From assembly GCA_900455085.1 (NCBI GenBank), contig UGTZ01000001.1, positions 4,469,779-4,533,778 on the forward strand: a DNA stretch of 64,000 nucleotides. Direction: 5' to 3'. Within the stretch, counting starts at the first letter, position 1. Each line of letters opens with the position of its first letter. A program made the translations under genes and the position numbers. The notes below the pieces were generated by a model. The model was given only the letters and a program-made list of their open reading frames with translations, was not told the origin of the DNA and did not search any database. Source of the DNA: Providencia rettgeri (GTDB lineage: Bacteria; Pseudomonadota; Gammaproteobacteria; Enterobacterales; Enterobacteriaceae). Below, piece after piece: positions 28,021 through 37,900 of this stretch.

Positions 28021-28710
28021 CTTTCCTCTTATTTTTCTTGACCAATGACGAAAGTTATCTCTAAAACGAATAAAGCGATAAACACAATTTTTGCTATCGG
28101 GTTCAATATCGTAAAAACGCTGTAATGCAATTAAATCATTCGCTTTGCAAATAGCAAAATTACCATAATCTGATAAATCAATAACCTTTAGCCCCACATT
28201 GGTTACAACAAAGTTTCCTGCATGGATGTCATTAGAAGATAAACCATAGTTATGTAATTGGTTAATGACAGACTTCATTTCTGCATAGTAAGGCGTAATA
28301 TCATCCAGTTCAGATAAAACCGTTCCTTCCACATATTCCGCAATAATCCATGTTTCTACTGACTCACGACCGACCATTTTTTCAGCAACGAAATAGATGT
28401 CATTGGTTACCATACAACCTTTATTTTGAGCAGAGACTAATCGCATTAATAACTGTGAATAAAAAGGTCCTGAAATAATACGCATTAACCGTTTTTCAAT
28501 ACGCTTATCCCGTTCTTTTTCACATTTAATAATATAGTTTTGCCCATCTACATGAATACGAGCAACACTTCTCTCAATATTTCCGCTACCTAAATTTTTA
28601 CCCGAGATCTTCCCATCAATATAATCATTAACAATTTGCCAAAAATCTATCTCACCTTCTTTTTGATAGGTGATAAAACCGTCTCTTTGTTTTTTTATTA
28701 TGTTCTGCAT
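28006..28710 (-). CDS. waaY: WaaY/RfaY-like LPS core heptose(II) kinase
   Basis: 234 residues, small protein-kinase-like fold. The nucleotide-site Lys lies in NYIIKCEKERDKRIEKRL, the catalytic loop is YGLSSNDIHAGNFVV (Asp then Asn), and the metal-binding segment is KVIDLSDYGNFAICKAND. These fit the RfaY family, which phosphorylates heptose II in E. coli R1/K-12 cores. Unlike E. coli, it lies 17 kb from the waa operon, beside ugd and an epimerase. Another small-kinase substrate cannot be excluded. Confidence 0.75.
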   Translation of the reverse strand: MQNIIKKQRDGFITYQKEGEIDFWQIVNDYIDGKISGKNLGSGNIERSVARIHVDGQNYIIKCEKERDKRIEKRLMRIISGPFYSQLLMRLVSAQNKGCMVTNDIYFVAEKMVGRESVETWIIAEYVEGTVLSELDDITPYYAEMKSVINQLHNYGLSSNDIHAGNFVVTNVGLKVIDLSDYGNFAICKANDLIALQRFYDIEPDSKNCVYRFIRFRDNFRHWSRKIRGKKTRL

Positions 28711-28863
28711 AGCAAAATAGCCAATTTTTAATCAATTGACGGATGCTAGCAAATGGCAAACGACATTTCTTAGCGATTGTTGCAAAATGGCGTCTAAAAA
28801 TAGGTAAGTTGTGCGATATACCTCAAAATTGGTAAGGTTTTAGAAAAGCTGTACGGCTCTATC

Positions 28864-28901
28864 TATGAGAGCAGGTCACCATAGTGCCAACCTACTCTCA
28901 T
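28864..28901. terminator. Hairpin after ugd
   Basis: TATGAGAGCAGG (28864-28875) pairs with CCTACTCTCATA (28890-28901) with one G-U pair. It is 10 bp past the ugd stop. There is no clear U tract, so it may be a 3' end stabiliser rather than an intrinsic terminator. Confidence 0.45.
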
Positions 28902-28910
28902 AAAAACCGC

Positions 28911-30077
28911 TTAGTCGTTACCAAATAAATCGCGGGTATAGACTTTCTCTGCCACATCTTCCAGCTCAGGCACCATCCGGTTGGCTAAAATAATGTCGCT
29001 TTCTGCTTTGAAAGTCTCTAAGTCACGAATAACTTTAGAGCGGAAAAACTCTTCTTCTTTTAAAACAGGCTCATACACCACCACTTCGATACCCTTGGCT
29101 TTGATGCGTTTCATCACACCCTGTACCGCAGAGGCGCGGAAATTATCAGAGCCTGCCTTCATCACTAAGCGATAAACACCGACTTTACGTGGTGCTTTAG
29201 CAATGATTGCATCGGAAATAAAGTCTTTGCGGGTGCGGTTCGATTCCACAATGGCGTTAATCAAGTTATTTGGCACGTCATCGTAGTTAGCTAACAGTTG
29301 CTTGGTATCTTTTGGTAAACAATAACCACCGTAACCGAATGATGGGTTGTTATAATGGCTGCCAATACGTGGGTCTAAAGAGACTCCTTCAATAATTTGG
29401 CGTGCATTTAGACCGCGGCTTTCTGCATAGGTGTCGAGCTCATTAAAGTACGCCACACGCATCGCTAAATAGGTGTTGGCAAACAGCTTAATGGCTTCGG
29501 CTTCGGTGCCGTCGGTAAATAACACGGGAACGTCTTTTTTAATTGCACCTTCAAGCAGTAAATCCGCAAAAATTTTCGCGCGCTCAGAACGCTCTCCTAC
29601 CACGATACGGGACGGGTGCAAGTTATCCCACAAAGCGCGGCCTTCACGTAAAAATTCAGGAGAGAAAATCACGTTGGTATAACCAAATTCTTCACGTAAA
29701 CGCGCGGTAAAGCCCACCGGAATAGTGGATTTTACGATGATCGTCGCTTGCGGGTTAATTTCATTCACATCATGAATAACAGACTCAACCGATCTAGTAT
29801 TGAAGTAATTGGTTTTTGGGTCATAGTCAGTTGGTGTAGCCACAATCACGTACTGAGCGCCTGTGTAGGCCTCTGTTTTATCTTCTGTAGCGCGAAAATT
29901 GAGCGTCTTTTCCGTTAAAAACTGCTCAATTTCTGCATCAACAATCGGTGATTGATGGTTGTTTAACATCGCCACTTTTTCAGGGATGATGTCCACGGCG
30001 ACCACTTCGTGGTGTTGTGACAGCAACATGGCGTTAGATAAGCCGACGTAACCGGTTCCTGCGATTGCTATTTTCAA
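28911..30077 (-). CDS. ugd: UDP-glucose 6-dehydrogenase
   Basis: Oxidises UDP-glucose to UDP-glucuronate with two NAD+. 388 residues. The Rossmann motif is IAGTGYVGLSNA. The conserved core has SPEFLREGRALWDN and the catalytic Cys is in FGYGGYCLPKDTKQL. Product UDP-GlcA feeds the adjacent 4-epimerase (to UDP-GalA) and, in this family of bacteria, lipid A aminoarabinose synthesis. Confidence 0.97.
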   Translation of the reverse strand: MKIAIAGTGYVGLSNAMLLSQHHEVVAVDIIPEKVAMLNNHQSPIVDAEIEQFLTEKTLNFRATEDKTEAYTGAQYVIVATPTDYDPKTNYFNTRSVESVIHDVNEINPQATIIVKSTIPVGFTARLREEFGYTNVIFSPEFLREGRALWDNLHPSRIVVGERSERAKIFADLLLEGAIKKDVPVLFTDGTEAEAIKLFANTYLAMRVAYFNELDTYAESRGLNARQIIEGVSLDPRIGSHYNNPSFGYGGYCLPKDTKQLLANYDDVPNNLINAIVESNRTRKDFISDAIIAKAPRKVGVYRLVMKAGSDNFRASAVQGVMKRIKAKGIEVVVYEPVLKEEEFFRSKVIRDLETFKAESDIILANRMVPELEDVAEKVYTRDLFGND

Positions 30078-30121
30078 ACTTGCCTCTCAAATCCTGCTAA
30101 AGATGTTACAGCTTATTGATA

Positions 30122-31123
30122 TTATTGGTGGTAATAAGAACGATACCAATCCACAAATGCCTGAACACCCTGCTCAATAGAAACTTGTGGGCGATAACCT
30201 GTCACATTAAACAAGTCTTCTGTATCCGCCCAAGTGGTGTATACATCCCCCGCTTGCATAGGTAAAAAGTTTTTAATCGCTTCTTTACCCAGTGCTTTTT
30301 CCAGTGCAGAAATAAATTCAATCAATTTAACGGGTTGACCATTACCAATATTATAGATTCGATATGGCGCGCTGCTTTCTGCCGGTGATGCCGAAGGGTT
30401 ATTCGGGTTTGCTTGTGGAATTATATCTGAAATACGGATCACACCTTCGACAATATCATCAACAAAAGTGAAATCACGACTGAGATTGCCGTTATTATAG
30501 ACATCGATAGGCTCGCCCGCCAAAATAGCTTTCGTAAACTTGAATAAAGCCATGTCTGGGCGTCCCCAAGGGCCATAAACCGTAAAGAAGCGCAGCCCTG
30601 TAGTCGGCAACTGATATAAATGTGAATATGAGTGCGCCATTAATTCATTGGCTTTCTTTGTTGCCGCATACAGTGAAATAGGGTGATCGGTTGCCATGTC
30701 CGTGGTAAATGGCGTCTTATCGGTTACTCCGTACACCGAACTTGAAGAGGCATAGACCAAATGCTTCACTTTTGCTTGGCGACAGCCTTCTAAAATAGCG
30801 AGGTGACCAGTCAAATTACTGTCTGCATAAGCAAATGGGTTTTCCAATGAGTAACGGACCCCCGCTTGTGCTGCTAGGTGAATGACTCGGTCAAATTGCT
30901 CTTGGGTACACAATACCCGAACGGTTTCACGGTCAGTGAGGTCAAGATGAATAAAGCGAAATAAAGGGAACTGCTCCAATAAATGTAAACGGGATTGTTT
31001 AAGCCCTTGATCATAATATGCATTTAAGTTATCAATCCCAACAACTTCATGTCCGTCCTCTAATAAACGCTGGCAAAGCTTAAAACCAATAAAACCCGCA
31101 CTTCCCGTGACCAAATATTTCAT
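30122..31123 (-). CDS. UDP-glucuronate 4-epimerase (NAD-dependent epimerase)
   Basis: About 333 residues, extended SDR. NAD-binding motif TGSAGFIGFKLC, the Y-x3-K pair in SLYAATKKANELM, FFTVYGPWGRPDMALFKF and DFTFVDDIVEG. These match Gla/WbnF-type enzymes that interconvert UDP-GlcA and UDP-GalA. Adjacent ugd supplies the substrate. Galacturonic acid is common in Proteus/Providencia core LPS, which fits. Met 31123 is preferred over 31129 because AGAAG is too close to the latter. Confidence 0.85.
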   Translation of the reverse strand: MKYLVTGSAGFIGFKLCQRLLEDGHEVVGIDNLNAYYDQGLKQSRLHLLEQFPLFRFIHLDLTDRETVRVLCTQEQFDRVIHLAAQAGVRYSLENPFAYADSNLTGHLAILEGCRQAKVKHLVYASSSSVYGVTDKTPFTTDMATDHPISLYAATKKANELMAHSYSHLYQLPTTGLRFFTVYGPWGRPDMALFKFTKAILAGEPIDVYNNGNLSRDFTFVDDIVEGVIRISDIIPQANPNNPSASPAESSAPYRIYNIGNGQPVKLIEFISALEKALGKEAIKNFLPMQAGDVYTTWADTEDLFNVTGYRPQVSIEQGVQAFVDWYRSYYHQ

Positions 31124-31303
31124 ATTCATTGTCTTCTAGCGTTAAACCATTCTTAAGCTCTAAATGAGCACCAAATTTCACAGAAAAAATACCTAAAATT
31201 AAGACAAAAATAATAACGAATGGTTTTGTTATTAAAAACAAGAAAGCCTAAAAAAATAATAAATTTTAAGAAAGTATTAATATTTTAGGTAGGAAATAAC
31301 AAA

Positions 31304-31338
31304 AAAGAGGGGATCAGCCGTAAATATCTACGGCTGAT
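31304..31338 (-). terminator. Terminator of the LTA-synthase-like gene
   Basis: On the minus strand ATCAGCCGTA, loop GATATT, TACGGCTGAT, then CCCCTCTTTTTT. The perfect 10-bp stem lies 10 bp past the stop of the upstream gene. Confidence 0.85.
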
Positions 31339-31347
31339 AATAACATA

Positions 31348-33012
31348 CTATTGCATATCACCTTTATTGGCGTTAGCCGCTTCTAAAGTTCCATAAACAT
31401 AGTTACGGTAGCTATCAAGTAACTTCTGGTCTTCACAATCATTCAGCTTGCCATCACATAAGTGACGCATTTTGATGTTGGCCTCATAAAATGGGGAAAT
31501 TTTTAAATTTGCCCTTTCCAATAAAATACCGCCTAAGAAGGAAATATCGGTTAGCTGGCCCGTTTTGATCACCGTCCCTGATTTTAAATTATCCCGTAAG
31601 GTAAATTGTGTTAAGTAAGCGGGAGATGAAAATGAAGAATTATACTGATTTAAACTAATGCCTGGTTGATGGTCACCAAAATATAAAAACATCAACGGGC
31701 GCTCACGTTTTTCAATAAAGTCTGCAAAATCGCGTATTGATGCATCTGAAGTGACGATTTTGTCCATATAATGGCTAAATTCACCCGCAGCATCAGGGTT
31801 TTTAATTTTGTCTTTTATGCCATAGTCATCACTATGACTCTCTTTATAAGGGCCATGTTCATACATGGTAAGAGAGAAAATAAATACAGGTTTATCTGTT
31901 TCTTGAGCTAAGATTTCTTTCACGTATTTCAGCATATCATCGGTGCTGATCGTCCATAAGTTATCTTGTAGTTTTCCTGGGTAGCCAAGTTCTTGTGGTT
32001 GAATAATTCTATCAACCCCAAGCGTTTCATAGGCATGGCCTGAATGGTATGCACCTTTATTAAAAGGAGTAAGTACCACAGTATAATAACCGTTGGCCTT
32101 CATTTCTTTGAATAAGCTATTTTTAAGGTGGTCAACGATAAAATAAAATACACCGCTTTTTTGCGCACCGAAATCATCGCTATTTAAGCCAGTTAAGGCG
32201 GAGAATTCAGATAACCAAGTTCCCCCTCCAAAAGTTTGTACCCGCATCTGACTATGCGCACTTACGCCATTATCTTGCTGGAACATAAATAAATTGGGAA
32301 GCTTGGTTCCTTCAGGTAAATCATAAATATGTGGGTCAACAGTAGATTCTTGTAGTAATAAAACGATGTCTGGCTTTTCTGATACCATATTATTTTCTAG
32401 GGAGATAGCAGCTGCTTTTTTCACAAAGTAATCAGCTGAACCTGCAAATTCAGGAGACTGATAACTCGCATTTTGTGCTGACATAATAATATTGGTCACT
32501 GTCCCTCGGCCTTTTGGCAACGTCTGAGACCATCTGTCATAATAATGTGAGCTTGTGAAGTTAATACTAAAATAACCTGCAACAATAAGAACGACACCAA
32601 TAACGCGGGTAATCTTTGATTTACTTGGTTTGACCAACCGCCAGCTAATAACCCCATTAATGACTAATAATATAAGCAACCCGACCAATGCGACACCCGC
32701 TAACCAATAATGACCCAAGGTCCCCATATTGGAAGTGTCCGTCATGATATTGATATCACTAAAGAAGAGTTGTTCTTTGTAATAATGAACTTTTAACTGG
32801 TTCAGGAATTTAATGATGATAAATAATGTACTGGTAATAATCACAGAAAATAACCAGCGGGCTGTTAGCACCATTAAAATACCGAATAAAACGGCATATA
32901 CACTGACCGATATGAGTGCAGGATAAATTACACTACCTTTTTCAAAGACTAAGAAAAGGGCGCCAATAAAGATCAATGCCAGATAAAAGCCTGCAAATAA
33001 CTTTTTCTTCAT
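31348..33012 (-). CDS. LTA-synthase/sulfatase-family membrane phosphotransferase
   Basis: About 554 residues. Four to five N-terminal membrane segments (to about residue 170) are followed by a periplasmic alkaline-phosphatase-fold domain. Metal and nucleophile motifs: LLLQESTVDP (Glu), QTFGGGTWLSEFSALTG (catalytic Thr) and YFGDHQPG (Asp-His). Family members move phosphoglycerol or phosphoethanolamine onto envelope glycans. Being next to UDP-GalA and core-kinase genes, LPS core modification is a reasonable inference. ATG 33012 chosen; GTG 33024 possible. Confidence 0.8.
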   Translation of the reverse strand: MKKKLFAGFYLALIFIGALFLVFEKGSVIYPALISVSVYAVLFGILMVLTARWLFSVIITSTLFIIIKFLNQLKVHYYKEQLFFSDINIMTDTSNMGTLGHYWLAGVALVGLLILLVINGVISWRLVKPSKSKITRVIGVVLIVAGYFSINFTSSHYYDRWSQTLPKGRGTVTNIIMSAQNASYQSPEFAGSADYFVKKAAAISLENNMVSEKPDIVLLLQESTVDPHIYDLPEGTKLPNLFMFQQDNGVSAHSQMRVQTFGGGTWLSEFSALTGLNSDDFGAQKSGVFYFIVDHLKNSLFKEMKANGYYTVVLTPFNKGAYHSGHAYETLGVDRIIQPQELGYPGKLQDNLWTISTDDMLKYVKEILAQETDKPVFIFSLTMYEHGPYKESHSDDYGIKDKIKNPDAAGEFSHYMDKIVTSDASIRDFADFIEKRERPLMFLYFGDHQPGISLNQYNSSFSSPAYLTQFTLRDNLKSGTVIKTGQLTDISFLGGILLERANLKISPFYEANIKMRHLCDGKLNDCEDQKLLDSYRNYVYGTLEAANANKGDMQ

Positions 33013-33081
33013 TAGTTTTACCACAAGTTTAATATTGGAGGTTGCTATGAAGCACTACTATAACGGATTAAAACACTCAAT

Positions 33082-34950
33082 TTATTCAACGAAAATGCCT
33101 TTATCTCGTAAATGGTGACCATCGCCTTTACGACGAGTAAAACCGCTTTTATCAAAAAACTCAAGAATTTGAATCGCGAGTTTTCGGCCAATCCCTAATT
33201 CGTTACGAAAATCAGCCGCAAAAATAGCTTCATTTTCCAAGCAATAACGATAAATAAGTGAAGCAAAATAATTAATTTGTTCATGACTATAATAGCGGTC
33301 ACGAACTATTGCTGTAATTAACCCCATTTGTGCCGCCTTTTTTAACACGCGGCGCATCGTATCTTCTTCATAACCACTTTCTAATGCTAAATCACGCACC
33401 CACCACGCCTCATTACGTGAAAATAATGGGTATATTTGTTGCCAAATCAGCTGCTGTTGCGCATCAAAAACCAACCCATGTTGAGGCATATGCAACCAGC
33501 CACGTGTTTGCTTAATAACATTGTCAGTAATTAGGTCATCAATGAATTTAAAGGCTAATGCTTCACTCATTGAAGGCAGAGCCATACGTTTTAAACGTGC
33601 TTTGCCAACACCAATTTGGTCACTGTGTATTTCATTAAATTTTTCAAGAGTTTGAACGATATGTTCTTTCGCTATTTGCGTTTTAAATATAGATAAAACG
33701 TGATTGCCAACCCGTTCCACATCCGTTTTTGCTAATAAGTTATCTAACGCCTCATGGGTGAGCTGCCGCGCCCAACTGTAATCCCGTAAATTAAGTTCAC
33801 CTTGTGGAAGTTGTAACTTAAAGTGAGCCAGTTCGTCTTGTTCTCGGCAAAGCCTAGATAACCAATCCAAAAACTCTGGGAGTCTTTTACCTCGGCGTGG
33901 GGAAACCAAACGTATCACTCGAGCCCCACCTAACGTTTGGCGAGCGCTAATATCACGAATGATTAACCGGTCATTCTCTACTAACCATAATGGGGTATCT
34001 AAAATTAATTCTGCGAGAACAGGGGTTTCTCCTTGTTCCACTAATAATGATACTCGGCCAGTGATATGGCTTGCACCATGATAGAGATGCACAGGCTGCC
34101 AGTGCTTAATTAATGTATCGCATTCCAGTTCGACAATAACCCGTGTTGCAATAAATGCGGGTTGCTCTGCAAGTAACCAATCACCTCGAGTGATATTTTC
34201 TTTATCAATATCACCTGTCAAATTTAAAGCCACACGGTCCCCCGCGACAGCGAATTCAGATATTTGGTTTTGCCGGTGAATACCTCTGACACGAACTTGC
34301 TTATCCGCCCCAGTCACCCAAAGTGACTCGCCAACGTGAATTTTTCCCGCTAACGCGGTACCAGTCACCACAATCCCTGCACCTTTAACCAAAAAAACGC
34401 GGTCAATGGCTAAACGAAAACGACGTTGGATATTGGGATGTGAACCACTTTGCTGATGAAGCTGTTGCAGATATAACCGTAGCGCATCAATGCCACGCCC
34501 ATCTTCAATAGACGTAATAAATAGTTTTGCATCTGGCCAACCTTGCTGAGCCAACTCAGAGGTAACTTGCTCCGTGACCTGTTCAATTCGCGAATGATCA
34601 ACTCTGTCAGCCTTCGTCAGTATGACACTGATATTTTCACAACCCGCTAGTCTTAAAATAGAAAGGTGTTCTAGGGTTTGCGCCATTACACCATCATCAC
34701 AAGCGACAACCAAAAGCGCATGATTTATACCGCCAATCCCAGCCAACATATTGGCTAAAAACTTTTCGTGTCCTGGAACGTCGATAAAACCAATCGAGCT
34801 ACCATCAGGCTGCGGCCAGTAGGCATACCCTAGGTCAATGGTCATTCCGCGCTTTTTTTCCTCGGGGAGGTGTGCGGTATTTACGCCAGTAATAGCTTGA
34901 ATTAATGAGGTTTTGCCATGGTCAACATGGCCTGCTGTCGCAAAAATCAT
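33082..34950 (-). CDS. selB: Selenocysteine-specific elongation factor
   Basis: GTPase that brings selenocysteyl-tRNA to in-frame UGA codons by binding the SECIS RNA hairpin. 622 residues (E. coli 614). G1 GHVDHGKTSL, G3 DVPGHEKF and G4 TKAD are followed by EF-Tu-like domains 2-3. The C-terminal winged helices bind SECIS; the end is FDKSGFTRRKGDGHHLRDKG. Its start overlaps the selA stop by 4 bp (ATGA coupling). Its one target in this window is fdoG. Confidence 0.97.
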   Translation of the reverse strand: MIFATAGHVDHGKTSLIQAITGVNTAHLPEEKKRGMTIDLGYAYWPQPDGSSIGFIDVPGHEKFLANMLAGIGGINHALLVVACDDGVMAQTLEHLSILRLAGCENISVILTKADRVDHSRIEQVTEQVTSELAQQGWPDAKLFITSIEDGRGIDALRLYLQQLHQQSGSHPNIQRRFRLAIDRVFLVKGAGIVVTGTALAGKIHVGESLWVTGADKQVRVRGIHRQNQISEFAVAGDRVALNLTGDIDKENITRGDWLLAEQPAFIATRVIVELECDTLIKHWQPVHLYHGASHITGRVSLLVEQGETPVLAELILDTPLWLVENDRLIIRDISARQTLGGARVIRLVSPRRGKRLPEFLDWLSRLCREQDELAHFKLQLPQGELNLRDYSWARQLTHEALDNLLAKTDVERVGNHVLSIFKTQIAKEHIVQTLEKFNEIHSDQIGVGKARLKRMALPSMSEALAFKFIDDLITDNVIKQTRGWLHMPQHGLVFDAQQQLIWQQIYPLFSRNEAWWVRDLALESGYEEDTMRRVLKKAAQMGLITAIVRDRYYSHEQINYFASLIYRYCLENEAIFAADFRNELGIGRKLAIQILEFFDKSGFTRRKGDGHHLRDKGIFVE

Positions 34951-36338
34951 GAAAGTAAAGCCTGTAATAACGCATGTTCATCATCAAGACAGCGCAGGTC
35001 AAGCCACAATTTACCTTCTTTCATACGCCCAATCACAGGTTGAGGTAACTGACGCCATTGCGTAGCGAGTTGCTCTAATGTGCTACCTTTTCCATTTAAT
35101 GGTGTAAAGGTTACCGCAAAGCTTGGAAGACGGTCGATAGGAAGTGAGCCGCTACCTATTTGTGAGAGGCAATGCTCAACTTCAACAATAAATTTATCCC
35201 CGTAAAAGGCTTGTAGAGCAACAACTATGCTTTCTGCGCTATCACGAATAGTTTCAGGATCTCGTGTTAGCCAACGTAATGTGGGTAATTCTGTTGTGAG
35301 TTTTTCGGGCGTTAAATACAGTTTTAGCGTTGCTTCAAGTGCAGCTAGAACCATTTTATCAACCCGTAAAGCACGTTTTAATGGATGTTTTTGAATTGCA
35401 TCAATCCATTTCTTCTTCCCTAAAATAATCCCTGCTTGTGGACCACCGAGAAGTTTATCTCCAGAAATTGAAACTAAATCAATACCTTGAGAAAGGTAAC
35501 TTTGTGGCATGGGTTCTGCGGGTAGCCCATAAGCCGTCATATCAATCATCGAACCACTGCCTAAATCAATTGCCGTTGGTAATTGGTACTTTCTACCTAG
35601 CTCTGCAAGCTCTTCACCTTCAACTTCAGCAGTAAATCCTTCAATACTGTAATTGCTGGTATGCACTTTCATTAATAGTGCAGTTTGATCATTAATCGCA
35701 TTCTCATAGTCACGTAAGTGGGTCCGATTTGTTGTTCCCACTTCAACTAATTGGCAGCCAGCCTGAGCCATGACATCAGGCACTCGAAAAGCCCCGCCAA
35801 TCTCAACTAATTCACCACGAGAAACAATAACTTGCTGGCCATTCGCAACCGTTGCTAACAATAATAAAACTGCAGCAGCATTATTATTAACAATACACGC
35901 ATCTTCTGCGCCAGTGAGCTCACACAGTAAATCAGCAATCGCACGGTCACGATGCCCACGCATCGCGCCATCTAGAGAATATTCTAATGTGACAGGCGAA
36001 CTCATCACTTGGCTAACCGCATTTATGGCTGTGGTCGACATTACCGCACGGCCTAAATTGGTATGTAACACCGTACCGGTCAAGTTAAACACGTTTTTTA
36101 GGGCACTTTGCCCTAAAGCTTGATGGCGCTGAGCTAACTCTTTTACCCAATCTTCCTGCCAGGCAGGCAATTTCCCTGCCTGTGCAATACAGGTTCGAGC
36201 TTGCTCTTGCATCTCACGTAAACATGCAGTGACCCAGTGAGCCCCTGATTGTTCAATCAATATTTGCACTTCATCGAGTTGCAATAATTTATCAATCGCA
36301 GGAAGTTGGCGATATAAAACCAAGTCTGATTCAGCCAT
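34947..36338 (-). CDS. selA: L-seryl-tRNA(Sec) selenium transferase
   Basis: PLP enzyme that converts seryl-tRNA(Sec) to selenocysteyl-tRNA with selenophosphate. 463-465 residues. Motifs NLTGTVLHTNLGRA, IVNNNAAAVLLLLA, VGTTNRTH, and the PLP Lys in SISGDKLLGGPQAG. ATG 36338 or GTG 36344 could start it. Second gene of fdhE-selA-selB. Partner genes selC (tRNA) and selD are not in this window. Confidence 0.97.
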   Translation of the reverse strand: MAESDLVLYRQLPAIDKLLQLDEVQILIEQSGAHWVTACLREMQEQARTCIAQAGKLPAWQEDWVKELAQRHQALGQSALKNVFNLTGTVLHTNLGRAVMSTTAINAVSQVMSSPVTLEYSLDGAMRGHRDRAIADLLCELTGAEDACIVNNNAAAVLLLLATVANGQQVIVSRGELVEIGGAFRVPDVMAQAGCQLVEVGTTNRTHLRDYENAINDQTALLMKVHTSNYSIEGFTAEVEGEELAELGRKYQLPTAIDLGSGSMIDMTAYGLPAEPMPQSYLSQGIDLVSISGDKLLGGPQAGIILGKKKWIDAIQKHPLKRALRVDKMVLAALEATLKLYLTPEKLTTELPTLRWLTRDPETIRDSAESIVVALQAFYGDKFIVEVEHCLSQIGSGSLPIDRLPSFAVTFTPLNGKGSTLEQLATQWRQLPQPVIGRMKEGKLWLDLRCLDDEHALLQALLS

Positions 36339-36360
36339 AGTCACGATTCTCTTTTACCGC

Positions 36361-37296
36361 TTATTTTTCACCAGGGAACAAGAACGGATTAATACTGCTA
36401 CGTGCAAAACCTTCTTCTTCCATGCGAGCATCTAAAATAATTGACGCTAAATCATCAGCAACAGCTTCAACTTTAGCTTCTTTTTCTTGATAAAGGATTT
36501 TCAGATAGCTACCACAATCACCACAGCTTTCAGCTTTAACTGCCGCATTTTCATCATCCAATGACCAATAATTCAATTTACCCGTTTGCTCACAGTTACT
36601 GCATTTAACGCGCACCATATGCCATTCAGTTTCACATAAATTACAGTGCAAATAACGTAAACCTTGTGATGTACCAATTTGCACAATACTCGACACTGGC
36701 ATGCTATTACATACAGGGCAGAAATGACGATGGTCACCATGTTCTGCACGCGCTTTACCCGGGATATTTGCTGCCATTTGTGCCCAATACACCGATAATG
36801 CAGCCCAAATAAACATCGATTTATCCGCAGGAACTTTTTCAAATTCTTCATTTAGCAGCGCAGTTGCCATAGCTTCAAGTTCTGTTTCAGACGCTTTATT
36901 CAGGTTTTCTAACGCAGGGCGTACAGACTCAGGCACGACTGGCATTAATTCGGCAATAATTGCCGTCAATAATTTGTGCCAATGTGTTGTGCGTGGAAAT
37001 GTTTTTGCATCCAATGGCGAATTATTGGTATTTGTTGAACGCTCAAGGATAGATGCCATATCCATTTCTAATGGATTATCATGCTGTGCATTATGTTGCG
37101 CGGTTGCCACTTCAGCGGCAAAATTCAGATAATCTGCAAAAGGATGTTCTCCCGCACCAAGTTCTTTAAGTCGCTCAGCACGGCGCTGATATAAGCTTTT
37201 TAAGTTAGGAAACAGAACTGGTGGAATAAAACCAATTCCTTTTTCTTTCAATCTTTCTTGTCCTAACTCTTCTTTAGGAACGATACGAATACCCAT
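36361..37296 (-). CDS. fdhE: Formate dehydrogenase accessory protein FdhE
   Basis: Cytoplasmic rubredoxin-like protein needed for active membrane formate dehydrogenases before Tat export. 311 residues. Four CxxC pairs in the C-terminal half (CPVC, CNLC, CSNC, CGDC) form the iron/zinc sites. In E. coli it follows fdoI directly. Here it heads fdhE-selA-selB and is separated from fdoGHI by about 16 kb of sugar-acid and oxalate genes. Confidence 0.96.
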   Translation of the reverse strand: MGIRIVPKEELGQERLKEKGIGFIPPVLFPNLKSLYQRRAERLKELGAGEHPFADYLNFAAEVATAQHNAQHDNPLEMDMASILERSTNTNNSPLDAKTFPRTTHWHKLLTAIIAELMPVVPESVRPALENLNKASETELEAMATALLNEEFEKVPADKSMFIWAALSVYWAQMAANIPGKARAEHGDHRHFCPVCNSMPVSSIVQIGTSQGLRYLHCNLCETEWHMVRVKCSNCEQTGKLNYWSLDDENAAVKAESCGDCGSYLKILYQEKEAKVEAVADDLASIILDARMEEEGFARSSINPFLFPGEK

Positions 37297-37900
37297 TGCG
37301 TTCTCTCTTTTCTATTTTTTTATAACGACAATTCCCGAGAAAAGGCTATTTATTTTCTCGAAAGCGTTTTTGCTCATCATATTTATATCCGCGAAAGCGG
37401 TTCTCTAATGTTCAGGATAAAACAAAAGTCATCTTGAGGCTACTCTAGCCCCTGAATTATCCCTTCCATTAACCCGGAGTAGATCAAGGTAAATGTAAAT
37501 CAGGATGATGATTGTTTTATTTGATATAAATAAATTGTTATCACTAGGATAAAAATTCTGAAGTTATGGTTTGAAGTGGTTATGACTACAAGCTTATGCT
37601 GCAAGCAGCCTTCTATTTGCAACAGGAATAGGTATTTCACTCTTATCTCAGGTGTTTTTTATTGCCGTTCTTCAATAAGAAATAAATAAAAACATAAATA
37701 TAATTAATATCATATCTACTGTACCTTTTAGATAAAAATAAATATTAAAAAGCATTTATGGTCAATAGAATACGCGACCAAATACTATTCGGTCGCGTAA
37801 CAATGAAATAACAGTTTTGCTTCTTTAGGGGTATAACAGTCCCTTTGGTATCATCAAAATACCAAATAAAAAGCCAATATTGTTAACAATGAATTAGGTT
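37297..37900. other. Non-coding gap fdhE to uxuA with two hairpins
   Basis: About 600 bp without a convincing gene. TACGCGACC (37771-37779) pairs with GGTCGCGTA (37791-37799), and TTTGGTAT (37844-37851) with ATACCAAA (37859-37866). Both lie downstream of uxuA and may act as its terminators. The promoter of fdhE should lie at 37300-37550. Confidence 0.5.

Noticed and set aside
37756..37900. CRISPR-like or IS-end repeats
   Set aside because: Only two unrelated single hairpins; no direct repeats with spacers and no transposase frame nearby.
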